DNA of 64,000 nucleotides, taken from NCBI GenBank assembly GCA_030068075.1, contig JAINVK010000522.1, forward strand, positions 83,827 to 147,826, written 5' to 3'. Position numbers and translations under genes: made by a program. Source of the DNA: Paguma larvata. Its lineage: Eukaryota > Chordata > Mammalia > Carnivora > Viverridae. The notes under the pieces are model-generated. The model was not told where the DNA came from. It worked only from the letters and a program-made list of their open reading frames with translations, and searched no databases. Positions 11,570-21,819 of the stretch are shown here, in pieces (the first letter of the stretch is position 1; the number at the start of each line of letters is the position of its first letter).

Positions 11570-12341
11570 TGCTGGTGTCCAGCTCCAGTGAGCCCAGGGG
11601 TCCCCGAAAGATGGACGGTTAGGCAAAAGGAATGAGAGAGCCACAAGATGTAGTCTTATCACCAAGCAGGTCTCTGGCAATTCTTGCATCTCTGCCCTGC
11701 TGGTCTCAGTGTCTTTATTTTTAAAGGTGGTAGTGACATTACATCAATGAGTGACTTTCCATAGTTTGATATCTTTAACAATAATGTATTTTTACCAGCA
11801 AGACAGTGACTTCCTCAATCCTGTATGTTGGTTTTAGGTTAATTAACATATAAATTTGAGGGGGTGGAGGGGAGAAAACAGTGTGTTGCCTTGAGGCCTT
11901 AATGTTAATTATCTGTAAACAAGAGAAAACAGGGTGTTGCCTTGAGGCCTTAATGTTAATTATCTGTAAACAAGAGAAAACAGGGTGTTGCCTTGAGGCA
12001 TATACTTCCAACTACAACAGGGGAGGTGCAACCCATCTGGCAAGGATGGAATTCTCAATGCTTGACCTTTTGCTTATGAATAAGTATATTTATGTAGTCT
12101 CCTTCAATGTTATCCATCAATGCATCACATTCCAAGTTCCCTTTTTCACTTGAATGTCATAAAGCAAAAGAGCATTACCTACCTGGAGGTCAATGAGGGC
12201 AGCTCAAGAAATCCAAGCCTGAAAATTTTTTTTAGAAGGAGGTAAGACTGGGCGCCATTTGATAGGCAGGAGCCTTGCAAATCATCTTCCTTTCCACACA
12301 GGGAGGTGTCTCAACCTGTGAGCCCAAGCTGGCTCCCAATA
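11570..12341 (-). mobile_element. Probable LTR (ERV-type), inserted into a MIR
   Basis: A 770-base block interrupts a MIR. On the minus strand it has the layout of an LTR: a long U3-like part with a 51-bp tandem repeat, then an AATAAA signal (plus-strand TTTATT at 11713-11718). About 140 bases of R/U5-like sequence follow, including CTTTCGGGGACCCC. The flanks are near-duplicates, ATGTTTCTC (11561-11569) and ATATTTCTC (12339-12347). That is longer than the usual 4-6 bp retroviral duplication, so the exact ends are uncertain. I do not recognise the family; a non-LTR element is a weaker alternative. Confidence 0.5.
11872..12000. repeat. 51-bp tandem repeat, about 2.5 copies
   Basis: The unit GAGAAAACAG...GTGTTGCCTTGAGG...AATTATCTGTAAACAA repeats with an exact 51-base period (GTGTTG at 11883, 11934 and 11985). 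The copies are almost identical. The period is a multiple of three, so both strands stay open across it and give repeated peptides. It lies in the presumed U3 part of the LTR, where enhancer duplications are common in retroviruses. Confidence 0.95.
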
Positions 12342-12418
12342 TTTCTCAGTCTCTCTCTGTCTTATGTGTAAATGGAAAATATAAAGACGGTTATTACCTA
12401 TTTCTCAATGTTTTAGGA
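12342..12418 (+). mobile_element. MIR SINE, right part
   Basis: Reads TCTCTCTCTGTCTTATGTGTAAATGG, AAAGACGGTTATTACCTA and GTTTTAGGAAG, the second half of MIR in the same orientation as the part ending at 11569. Confidence 0.65.
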
Positions 12419-12424
12419 AGAATG

Positions 12425-12755
12425 GCTCAGTGTTCTCAACACACACTGCTCAGCAAGGCAGGCTCCTTTATTTCTAAGTTCAGCAATTTCCTCCGGGAAA
12501 TGTTTTTCTGACCAGAAATTCCCACTTCCTGCCCCATTTGTGCTGCTTGCATTTATTTTATAGGGCACTTAACATATTGAATTGCAATTACATATTAACA
12601 TATTCATTTTTTTTCTGTTCCCACAAACTGAAAGGTTAGGAATGGTGGTAAGCTTTGTGCCTGTATGGATTGGCTTTGTATATACAGTGATTTGCACCCT
12701 GTCTACCTCATGGGAGGCTTTCAATAAATATGTGTTGAATAAAGTCATGAGTATT
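12425..12755 (+). mobile_element. L2 LINE 3' end
   Basis: Has TTTTCTGACCAG, CATTTATTTTATAGGGCACTTA, AGGAATGGTGGTAAGC and the terminal TTTCAATAAATATGTGTTGAAT. These are landmarks of the ancient L2 3' end in sense orientation. Confidence 0.75.
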
Positions 12756-14014
12756 TAAGGTGCATTATTAAGTAATAACCTGGTTGCCTAAAGGAAGCAA
12801 TTTATTTTCCAGTGTCTTATGGTGCATGTGCATAATGTATCTAAGGAGCAAGTTTCATTATTGTCTTTCCCTCAAGCTGGAGATATTCTTAATAAGCTAT
12901 TTTATTACTCTACTGAATAGAAAACTTCATGATCAAAGAGAGCAAATATCATTACAGAATTTGGTTCAGTGACTATGACTCAAAGATAATTAAATACTTG
13001 AAAGAACTTACTGATTTAATATACAGCACAAAAATACAACAGTAATTGTTTCCTGGAGTTGTAATTCATATTTCTACAACAATGGTCTGGTTTATTTTTC
13101 AAAAACTAGAGGAAACAAAAACCTAATGGATGAGAATTATTTAAAATAGAAATCAAATGTTGCTAATCTTAGTAATTTGTTCAAATAATAACAAAATAAC
13201 ATTTTTTTTCATTTAACTAGAATTTAAGGAACGCAGAACAATGAATCAAGAGCTTGGGGTCTGGTCCCTTGTCTGTCTGCCTGGTAGATGTTTGCCATGA
13301 AACAACCACTCTGGCCAACTGCTCTAAGCTATGAGTCATAGCACTACATCAGTGGTTTTTCAGGATTTTAACAGTGGAAACCATTTTTTTAAGATAATTT
13401 TAGAGAAAGTTGATGCATAAAATAAATACAAGTTGGATTGTTCTTGTTACATGTTGATAGGGCCTAGAGTTTATCAAGTACCCGTGTCCTCCAAAATGGC
13501 ACCATCGATACCCCCAGGAAACTGCAAATGTCTCCAAGGTGTGCAGTTTGCAAACTAGTGTGATAGTTTATATTTGATATGCTTTTTATCATAAAATTGT
13601 GTTATTCTGTCTGCTCTCTATATTTTAGATAATTTTACTACCTTATAAGAATTTAGATTAGATTATGCCAAAAAAGCCCTAAAAGTTTACACTTTCTAAA
13701 AAAGACACTATGTTATAAAACATGCATCATTATGAAAATATCTCATGGATAATCTTGTGTTTAATATATCAATACTTATCATTTATATACTTTTTGAGTA
13801 AATAATATGAGCCTCATATAATTTAAATAGAGCATTTTATAATTTAATATGAAAAATTGATAGACATTTTTGATCCTTATATAAAAGGTTGCTATAAAAT
13901 ATATATTATATAATTTTTTTAGATTATTAATATGGTGAATTACATTGATTTTCCAATATTGAAGCAACTTTTCATTACTGGGATAAAATCTAACTGTCAT
14001 GAAAAATCACCCTG
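12756..14014. other. Unassigned AT-rich DNA
   Basis: No gene. Includes a possible hAT-type relic (13350-13560). The rest is AT-rich without a recognised family. Confidence 0.5.
13350..13560. mobile_element. Possible hAT-type DNA transposon relic
   Basis: Starts CAGTGGTTTTTCAGG and ends GTTTGCAAACTAGTG. The two ends are imperfect inverted repeats in the CAGTGGTT style of mammalian hAT elements. The flanking 8-mers do not match each other, so the call is weak. Confidence 0.35.
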
Positions 14015-16010
14015 TTTTATTTATTGCTGGATTCTATTTTTTTTTTTTTTTTGGTAAATGTTCACATCAGCATTGATCCAAGAGATTCTCTGGTTTTCTA
14101 TCCTTGTAAAGAGTTTCTTCACTTTTGTTATAAGTGTAGTTCTGACTTCATAGAAAAAGCTGCAAAATAGTCACTTTTCACCAATATTTGGATAGAGCTT
14201 GCACAAAATTACTTGTTTGAAATAAAGATTATATTTTAATAACTACAAAGCTTCTTCATTTATCTATTTAATCTTGACTATGGTTCTGTAGTCTGTATCT
14301 TTTTCCTTTTATTTAAATTATAAAAGTATTACCATAAATGTGAGATGTCTTCTCAAGGAAATATTTTTTGGTTACATCATTTTTCTCTGTTTTTCTTTTG
14401 CATTTTATATTCCACTGATCTCTGTTGAGATCTATATTGTCTTTCTACTATTCACTTAAAATGAAGATACTTTAATATTTCCCTTCTGTTCATTAGACTT
14501 TTTTTTTAGTATATTACCTTGACGTTGATATCATTGGCTTGTGACCTTCAATTCTCATATAGAAATCTAGAGACATAAATTTTCCTTTAAATATTGCTTT
14601 AGTTGTATCCCACATAACTTTTAATGTTGTGTTTTCATTTTGTATTCAGTTAATATACTTTTAAATTTTCTTTTAATTTATTTTTTGATTAATGGGTTAT
14701 TTGTGTGTATTTTTTATTTTCTATATATTTAGGAATTTTCCAGTTTTTGCTTTCCTTTTGTTGTTCTCATCTCTTTTAATTCTGTCAGGAACTTGAATAT
14801 TTTGAAATCTAGTAAGATATATTGTATAGCACACATATGGCCTGTGATAGTAAATATTACATGCAAACTTGAAAGTATTCTGCTATTGCTGTAAGTGGAG
14901 TATTAAAGTCACCTGAAATTACTGTATCCTTATCAATAAGATTGCTTATGTTTGTGATTAATTGATTTATATATTTGTGTGTTCCAGATTGGGTGCATAA
15001 GTATTTATAATTGTTAGCTCTACTTGATGGTAGATCCCGTAATTATGATATAATGCCTTTCGTCATCTCTCTTTACAGTGTTTAGTTTAAAATCTATATA
15101 TAAGTGTATATATAAAATCTAAGATATAAGTATGGCTACTCCAGCTTTCTTTTGACTTCCAGTAACATGATAGATGGTTCTTCATCCCCTCACTTTCGAT
15201 CAGAAGGTGTCCTCGGGTCTAAAATGGGTCTCTTGTAGACAGCATATAGTTGGATCTTGTTTTTTTTTTATCCATTCTGATACCCTATGTCTTTTGATTG
15301 GAGCATTTAGTCCATTTACATTCAGCATTATTACTGAAACATATGGATTTAGTGTCATTGTGTTATCTGTTGGTTTCATGCTTGTGGTGATGTCCCGGTC
15401 CTTTGTAGTCTTTACAACATTCTAGTCACAGAGTCCTCCTTAGGATCTCTTGTAGGGTTTGTTTAGTGGTAATGAACTCCTTCAGTTTTTGTTTGTCTGG
15501 GAAAACCTTGAAGGAAAACCTTCTATTCTAATTGACAGACTTGCTGGATAAAGGATTCTTGGCTGCATATTTTTTCCTATTTAGCACATTGGATATTTCC
15601 TGCACTCCCTTTTGGACTGCCAAGTTTCAGTGGATAGGTCTGCTATTATCCTTATGTGTCCACTCTTGTAGGTTAAGTCCCATTTGTCCCTAGCTGCTTT
15701 CAGAATTCTCTCTTAATCTTTGTATTTTGCCAGTTTCGCTACCATATGTCATGGAGAAGATCGATGCCTGTTACGTCTGAAGAGAGTTCTCTGTGCCTCT
15801 TCAATAAAGGGTTAGTATCCAAAGTCTATAAAGAACTTACTAACTCAACACCCAAAAAACGAGTAAAAAAAAAAAAAGGTATTCTGCTATTATTGTATGG
15901 ATATGGAATGTTATGTAAATATCAATGAATCAATTTGTTTGATAGTATTATTCAAGTCTTTTATATATTTACTAATTTTCTACCAACTTGCTCTAACAAT
16001 TAGAGTGAAA
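14015..16010 (-). mobile_element. Old L1M, ORF2 5' half, antisense
   Basis: On the plus strand it reads the reverse complement of L1 ORF2. It moves from reverse transcriptase (14030-14330) through the region between the domains (14530-14800, with TAGTTGTATCCCACATAAC) to endonuclease (15879-16010, with TTGATAGTATTATTCAAGTC). It is heavily mutated. A younger L1 splits it at 14888-15878. No 3' UTR or ORF1 is attached. Confidence 0.85.
14888..15878 (+). mobile_element. Twin-primed L1 insertion with TSD and poly(A)
   Basis: Two joined pieces of a carnivore-type L1. Positions 14888-15800 are antisense. They cover the ORF2 endonuclease start (15040-15340, with TCCATTCTGATACCCTATG) and the region just upstream. 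Positions 15801-15865 are sense and match a late part of ORF2 (GGGTTAGTATCCAAAGTC, AACTCAACACCCAAAAAAC). An A tract closes it at 15866-15878. GTATTCTGCTATT lies at 14875-14887 and 15879-15891, a perfect 13-bp target-site duplication. Inversion of the 5' piece plus a tail on the plus side is the signature of twin priming. Confidence 0.9.
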
Positions 16011-16490
16011 CAGTAGTGCCGAAACCCAGGAAATTATCCATGGATGTCTTACATCCTTTCAATATTATCTTTTTTTTTTTTTTTTTTTTTTTTTTGCTTA
16101 CAAATAATCCTTGCTTTACACACTCTCTAAAGGCACAGACTTAGGCTAAAATTTTACTACATACATATGGCCCTCACTACTTAACAGTTTTATCACAAAA
16201 TTCTGTCATCAGGAAGTTACTGTCTCTCCTAGTGGCCACAACTTATTTGTCTTTATTTCCCAAATTTCTTTTCTTTTATCATGTTTTTAAGAGAATAAGT
16301 TTCGAAGATTTCTTTGCATTTTATGAGGCAAGAAAAGCTTCAAGAATTGTGTCATATCCAAAATCCAGACTTATTCTTCCAGTCAAGGTGGAAGAATATT
16401 GATTATGATAGGAAAGAACACACTCACTGATTTAACCTCATTCAGTCATTATTTCTGGTGGCTTAATTTTGATTAACTGACAGGAATAAT
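16011..16490. other. Unassigned DNA with poly-T tract
   Basis: Contains 26 consecutive T residues at 16070-16095. No element body is recognised on either side of the tract, and no gene is seen. Confidence 0.5.
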
Positions 16491-16505
16491 AAAATTATGT
16501 TTTCA

Positions 16506-16684
16506 GGGGCGCCTGGGTGGCTCTGTCAGTTGAGCGTCTGACTCTCGATTTCTGCTCAGGTCATGATCTCACAATTGGGCTCTGCACTGGACCTGGAGCC
16601 TGCTTACAATTCTCTTTCTCTCTCTGCCCCTCCTCCACCTGTGTGTGTGTTATCATGAATTCTATCTCAAAAGATAAAAATAAA
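16506..16684 (+). mobile_element. CAN-type SINE, sense, internally deleted
   Basis: Clean head GGGGCGCCTGGGTGGCTCTG and CTCAGGTCATGATCTCACA, then a jump straight to TTGGGCTCTGCACTGG, so the B-box segment is missing. It ends in CTATCTCAAAAGATAAAAAT. AAAATTATGTTTT (16491-16503) pairs with AAAATTTTGTTTT (16919-16931), a 12 of 13 match that encloses this SINE and the next one. Confidence 0.9.
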
Positions 16685-16906
16685 GGGCCCCTGGATGGCT
16701 TAATTGGTTAGACCTCCAACTCTTGGTTCAGCTGAGGTTATGATCTCACAGTTTCATGAGTTCGAGCCCTACATTGGGCTCTGTGCTGATAGCAGGGAGC
16801 CTGCTTGGGGTTCTCCCTCTCCCCTTCTCTCTCTGCCCCTCCCCCACTCATGCTGTCTGTATCAATCAAAATAAATAAATAAACTTTAAAAAATAAAATA
16901 TAAGAC
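16685..16906 (+). mobile_element. CAN-type SINE, sense, inserted in a SINE tail
   Basis: Head GGGCCCCTGGATGGCTTAA, intact B box GAGTTCGAGCCC, GGGAGCCTGCTTGGGG and tail AATAAATAAACTTT. It follows the previous SINE without a gap. GATAAAAATAAA (16673-16684) and TATAAAAATAAG (16907-16918) are its likely target-site duplication, so it landed in the A-rich tail of the older copy. Confidence 0.92.
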
Positions 16907-16931
16907 TATAAAAATAAGAAAATTTTGTTTT

Positions 16932-19147
16932 ATATAAAAGCATTTTTCTATAATACAAAAGTGGTGCTGTATTTGTTAATTTGTATTATATTATTCTATA
17001 ATGGTTATTTTTAAGAATTACTTCTAACATGGTTTTATTCAATTTCAGTTAGGAAGTAGGTCATATTTAGAAACCCCAAGCATGTTATGTGAGAAAACTC
17101 CACAGAGTGCCGAGAACTTTGATCACTGAAATCATTTTAATTGGCACATTGTAGTAGCAGAAGCCATACAAAAGCAACTGTTCTCTCAGTTTTAAATATC
17201 CACAAAGTGAAATTGATTCAAAAATCAATTATAAATGTACTTTCTATTCAATATCATCTTTATTACATTTTTTTCTTCAGATTTATCATTTTCTCTAACT
17301 ATGCTGGACAAAGATTATCTCTGTGCTGGGCTAGAGTACAAATTAAATTGCATATTTGAAAAATACCTTTGTTAGAGAACAGATATATTGTGTCCATTTT
17401 CTGGGGAAATATAATTATGTTTATTGATACCACATAACTTTGAAATTTTAATTACTTTAATTTAAATGTAAGTTCATCATATCTAGAAAATGGGAGAAAG
17501 TTTTATTTCACAGTTCTTTTTTTTCTTGTGATCTATAGAACCAACAATAGAAAGATGTTTTAATTTGTTATACTTAGTATTTTATAAAGTCCTATTAGAG
17601 TACTTTATATTAGCTCAGAGTAACAAGCTTTGTATCTCCTAGAGGTGCATATGATATTAATGATGGAGCCAGGGATATTTTTTATTATCATTGATTTTGT
17701 GATGTAATGATCCTGGTGTAATGTTTATTTCTATGATTGTAAGCCCAGTATTCTTGAACATTAGTGTACATGTGGTTCAAGAGTTGTGTTTGGCAAAGAT
17801 ACAGATTCTAAAATATTACACCAAAAACTCGTATTCAGTAAGATTGGGTGGATCTAATATATAAATATATATATATGCATATAGATGTGTGTGTGTGTAT
17901 ATATATGTGTGTATATATATATACAGAGCAGTATATATGTGTGTGTGTATATATATACAGAGCACACATATGTATACATGCATATATATATTTAATAAAA
18001 TTGCAGAAGACTTTTATAAAGGTTATAGGTGGATCTAATATATATATATATATATATATAGATTATATTAGGTGGATCTAATATATATATATATATGCAT
18101 ATGTATATGTGTGTGTGTGCAGAAGACTTTTATAAAGTTTATCTTTAGATAATTTGTTACATTTCTAGTTAGTCCTTATCCTTCTAGAATCACAATGTGC
18201 AAGTTTCTGCCCTGCAGCAAAATATTCTGCATTAGATATTGTGCTAATTTTTCTTGACATGGTATAGAGCATGCAGTGTAGATGTTTTTCCTAGTGGAAA
18301 GTTGGTCAGAAAGAAATGTCTCAACAGTAAAACAAGTACTAACCATCATCATTACAAAAGGAGGGATCTGCGAAGCTCCCTGTATAACCTGATCATAGTT
18401 ATATATTTATTGTCACAATCTACAACTCAGCTTTTTCTGTGCAACTAAAAATACATCAGAATTAATTGTATAGCCAACTTTGCTCAATAAGTAAATCAGA
18501 ATTAATTTAAATATAAGTCCATTGAATCATCTTAAGTATGAGGTGATTTTTTTCTCTAAAATCCAAACTTTTTCTAAATAATGAGTTTTAAAGTTACATG
18601 ATGAATTATCCTGGCATAGCTATTCCATGCCCCATACTTGGACCTTCAAATGGAAAAATTTTTGACGTAGTTTTGCTTGTTTCGGGACCTCTCAGAATCA
18701 GGTAAATGTGTTTGTCATGTGAAATTTAAGATCCTTTCTCCACTAGTTGTTGGATAGTGCTGCTCACATTGGACCCAACAACTTTAACCTGACACAAAGT
18801 ACAGCTGAGCCTACCAAAACACTGTGAAACACAGGTTACACTTTTGAGAACTTAAAATAAATCTCTCTGAGTAAGAAAGGGCTTCATCAATTGTTAAACA
18901 TAGAAGACAACTATTCTCTTCAACAGGTGTGGTATGTTCCAACCATGTTCAAACGAAACAGTAGTATAAAAACTATCATACATTAGAAGCTCAATAAATC
19001 AGATCTGTTACAAGGATCAAGGACATTGCTGAGAAAATAAAGAAATGAGATGGGAAGCATAGCCAGTGAAAACACCCTACTCCTGGACAATTAATTTTTA
19101 TCTCTAAGTTTCTATAGATTAATTAATTTTATAAAATTTTGAAAATA
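16932..19147. other. Unassigned DNA
   Basis: No gene. Holds the duplicated microsatellite block at 17847-18142. No recognised transposable element otherwise. Confidence 0.5.
17847..18142. repeat. Duplicated AT/GT microsatellite block
   Basis: GGTGGATCTAATATAT occurs at 17847, 18028 and 18071, each followed by AT or AT/GT dinucleotide runs. GCAGAAGACTTTTATAAAG occurs at 18003-18021 and 18119-18137. Unique anchor sequence was therefore copied together with the dinucleotide tract, giving two to three tandem units of unequal length. Confidence 0.9.
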
Positions 19148-19350
19148 TTTTTAATGTTTATTCATTTTTGAGAGAGAAACAGAGCACAAGTTGAAAAGGG
19201 GAAGAGGGAAAGGGAAATACAGAATAAGAAGCAGGCTCCAGGCTCTGAGCTGTTAGCACAGAGCCGGATGTGAGGCTCAAACCCACACTGTGAGATGATG
19301 ACCTGAACCGAAGTAGGATGCTCAATGAAGTGAGCCACCCAGGGACCCCT
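19148..19350 (-). mobile_element. CAN-type SINE, antisense
   Basis: TTTAATGTTTATTCATTTTTGAG, AGCAGGCTCCAGGCTCTGAG, a degenerate reverse B box (GAGGCTCAAACCC) and the end GAGCCACCCAGGGACCCC. No convincing target-site duplication. Confidence 0.92.
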
Positions 19351-21096
19351 AAATTAATAAATGATATACACAGATAGAATTTGAAAATGTCGGCACAGTG
19401 GGAGTAGCAATTACTAATCTCCCCTCTCAGTCTGCCAATGAACACCTGTGTTCAAGGCCTTGCCCAGGAATTGACAGAAGGACCCCTCAAGACCAAAATA
19501 GATTAAGGGCTTCGACCAAATGATTCCAAAAGTAGGAAGGTAAGAAAAAGTGAACTATAATATATGGTAATTATTTGGAAATGGCCTTTGCTTTACTATA
19601 ACCTGTAAACCATGTTAAAATGCAAGTTAAAGGAAGATTCTGACTCAACGATTCTGTGGTTAGCATTTGAGAAGATTCACATTACATAGCACGTAGCAAA
19701 ACTACCACCAGAACAAGCCAGATCGAAACAAAACAAAACAAAGCAAACATTAAATTTCCACCATAATTTTGATGACCATAGTATCTGATCATAGGGCTTC
19801 TTTTGACTACACTCTTATTTTTTTTTTTTTTTTAATTCAGTGCCTGGACCCACTCTTCCCTGGATTCTTTCCTCTCTGTTTTGGCTTCCAGTTTTGACCC
19901 TTATTCCTGGGTAAAACAATTTGTTCTGTGTCCATAATGCTAAGAAGTTTGGTTATTCTCAAGGCCTCTGCAAAATTTTCATATGTTAAATCTCTAATGC
20001 ACTGAGAAAACAGAATTTTTCCCACTTAAAGTCAATTTTGTTTCTGTTAGAGTAAAAATACTAGATTGTTGTAACAACAGTTCTAGTGATGTATACTGGC
20101 ATTTGCTGACTCCTGTGCTAGCATTCATCCTATAATCGAAAGAGGAAAAACTACAGGGGAAGTTTTTCATATGCATGGTTTGCTAAGGTGCTTGTATGAA
20201 CCTGAACTCTAACTTATTAACTCATTGTTAGTCAAGCAGGCAATCTCATGTATGTTACCTAAGATGGTTTACCCTCTTGTGTTTCACCAAAGAATTCAAA
20301 TACTCACGTAGTATGGTATGAAATTATTATTGTAATAACCAAAACCTAAGCTCTCAAATTCTGATTTAAGTCTTAAAATGCTAAATGTTGTAAGAAATTA
20401 GTTTAAAAGTCAAATCAAATACCCATAGTATCCAGCATGTTTTAGAATTTGAAAATTCTAGTTAATCAGATACTGTGATTAATATGGTGTCGATATATGG
20501 GCTCTTGTAATTTTCAATAAGTCTGCAAAAGAAAGCACTAAAAAATAAAATTTATTGGTCATAACATAAGATTCCTTTAAAGAGTAATAGAATATTTTAA
20601 ATCCTCAAGGTAAGCAAGATGCAATTAAACATTATCAGTTATGGCATTGATGAAAGATGCATATTTATAAAGTTTTCATGTGAATAAAGTCTAGCAATAG
20701 GAAATATTGAAATTAATTTGAATTGTTATTGTTTAAGGAAAGATGATTATAATGAGTGGAGTATTAGAGTATGGATAATTTTTGATGTTACTGGAAATAT
20801 TGTTCAAATTATTCAGAAATGAATACTGCCATTTTTATTGCATATTTTAATTTTGGATCTGACTTGTGTTAAATTTACCAAAAATGTTACCCTAATACAT
20901 ATGATTGTGACTAGAATTATTTCCCTTTATATTACACAATATCTACCATATACCGCAATGATGTTGATACACTGGTGTTAACAGCCAATGAAATTAAAAT
21001 CTGGTGATAATTCAGTTGAATTTGCTACCAATAGCCATGAGATACATACTATGATGACAATAAGAACACAGCATTGCTCCCATTGTCCCAGCTCTG
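19351..21096. other. Unassigned DNA
   Basis: No gene recognised. The stretch near 19840-20180 has ordinary base composition and two short overlapping minus-strand frames without motifs. Confidence 0.5.
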
Positions 21097-21173
21097 TTTT
21101 TTTTTTAATTTTTATGAATATAACTTATTGTCGTATTGGCTGTCATACAACACCCAGTGCTCATCCCAACAAG
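21097..21173 (-). mobile_element. Very short L1 3' end, antisense
   Basis: A T run followed by TTTATGAATATAACTTATTG and CATACAACACCCAGTGCTCA matches the reverse strand of the young felid/carnivore L1 3' end. Only about 75 bases were copied. Confidence 0.75.
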
Positions 21174-21634
21174 CTCTGCCAGCTGAGTGGTTCTTGCAGA
21201 TTGAGGCGAGCAGTGAAAACCAGCAACTCTGCCACCAATAAGGAGTTCCCTGATTCACAGCAGAGAATAGGAAAAAAAACAGATGCCTCTGGGCTTTGTC
21301 AGAAACAGCTGAAATCTCTGTTTCGAATGAACTGGGGAGATGGATATCCTAGCAAACCTGAGGTTGCAGTCTGGTCAAAGAAAGCAATAGACTGGCAGAT
21401 TAACCAGTGAATTTGAAGGGAAATGAAAGCCATGAAACAGCCATGGTAACCTTTATAAACTTAAACACATCCTGGCCATCTACATGAAAACGTGGAAGAG
21501 AACAGAAAGTGCCCTAGGACTCGGCACCTGCTTTCAGAGTGTGAGGTCATATGCAAATACAACGGAGACATGAGCAAAACTGGGGAAAAGTAAAACACTG
21601 ACAGGGAAATTACCCTTTGGAAAGAAGGGGCTTT

Positions 21635-21675
<41 letters not shown>

Positions 21676-21819
21676 GACAGAAAATTAAAACTGAAAAGAT
21701 ATCAACTGCCATCTATTACAGGGTAAACAGGCTACATGGAATAGTCCAAGTTTCTAAACAGACAATTAAACTCACAAAATAACAACCACCATAGGCACCC
21801 CTACTGTGGATCACAATTC
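21174..21819. other. Unassigned DNA, possibly L1 5' UTR
   Basis: Higher complexity than its surroundings, with an AC microsatellite. It runs directly into an old plus-strand L1, so it may be that element's diverged 5' UTR. An open frame at 20988-21410 overlaps the L1 scrap and has no recognisable domain. Confidence 0.35.
21637..21672. repeat. (AC)n microsatellite
   Basis: About 18 uninterrupted AC units. Confidence 0.95.

Noticed and set aside
11872..12000. Possible CRISPR-like array
   Set aside because: Units are contiguous near-identical copies without distinct spacers, and the window is mammalian.
11775..12153. Repeated peptides open on both strands
   Set aside because: Explained by the 51-bp tandem repeat, whose length is a multiple of three.
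20988..21410. 140-codon open frame on the plus strand
   Set aside because: It runs across an antisense L1 3' scrap and unassigned DNA. No family motif, splice context or codon pattern supports a gene.
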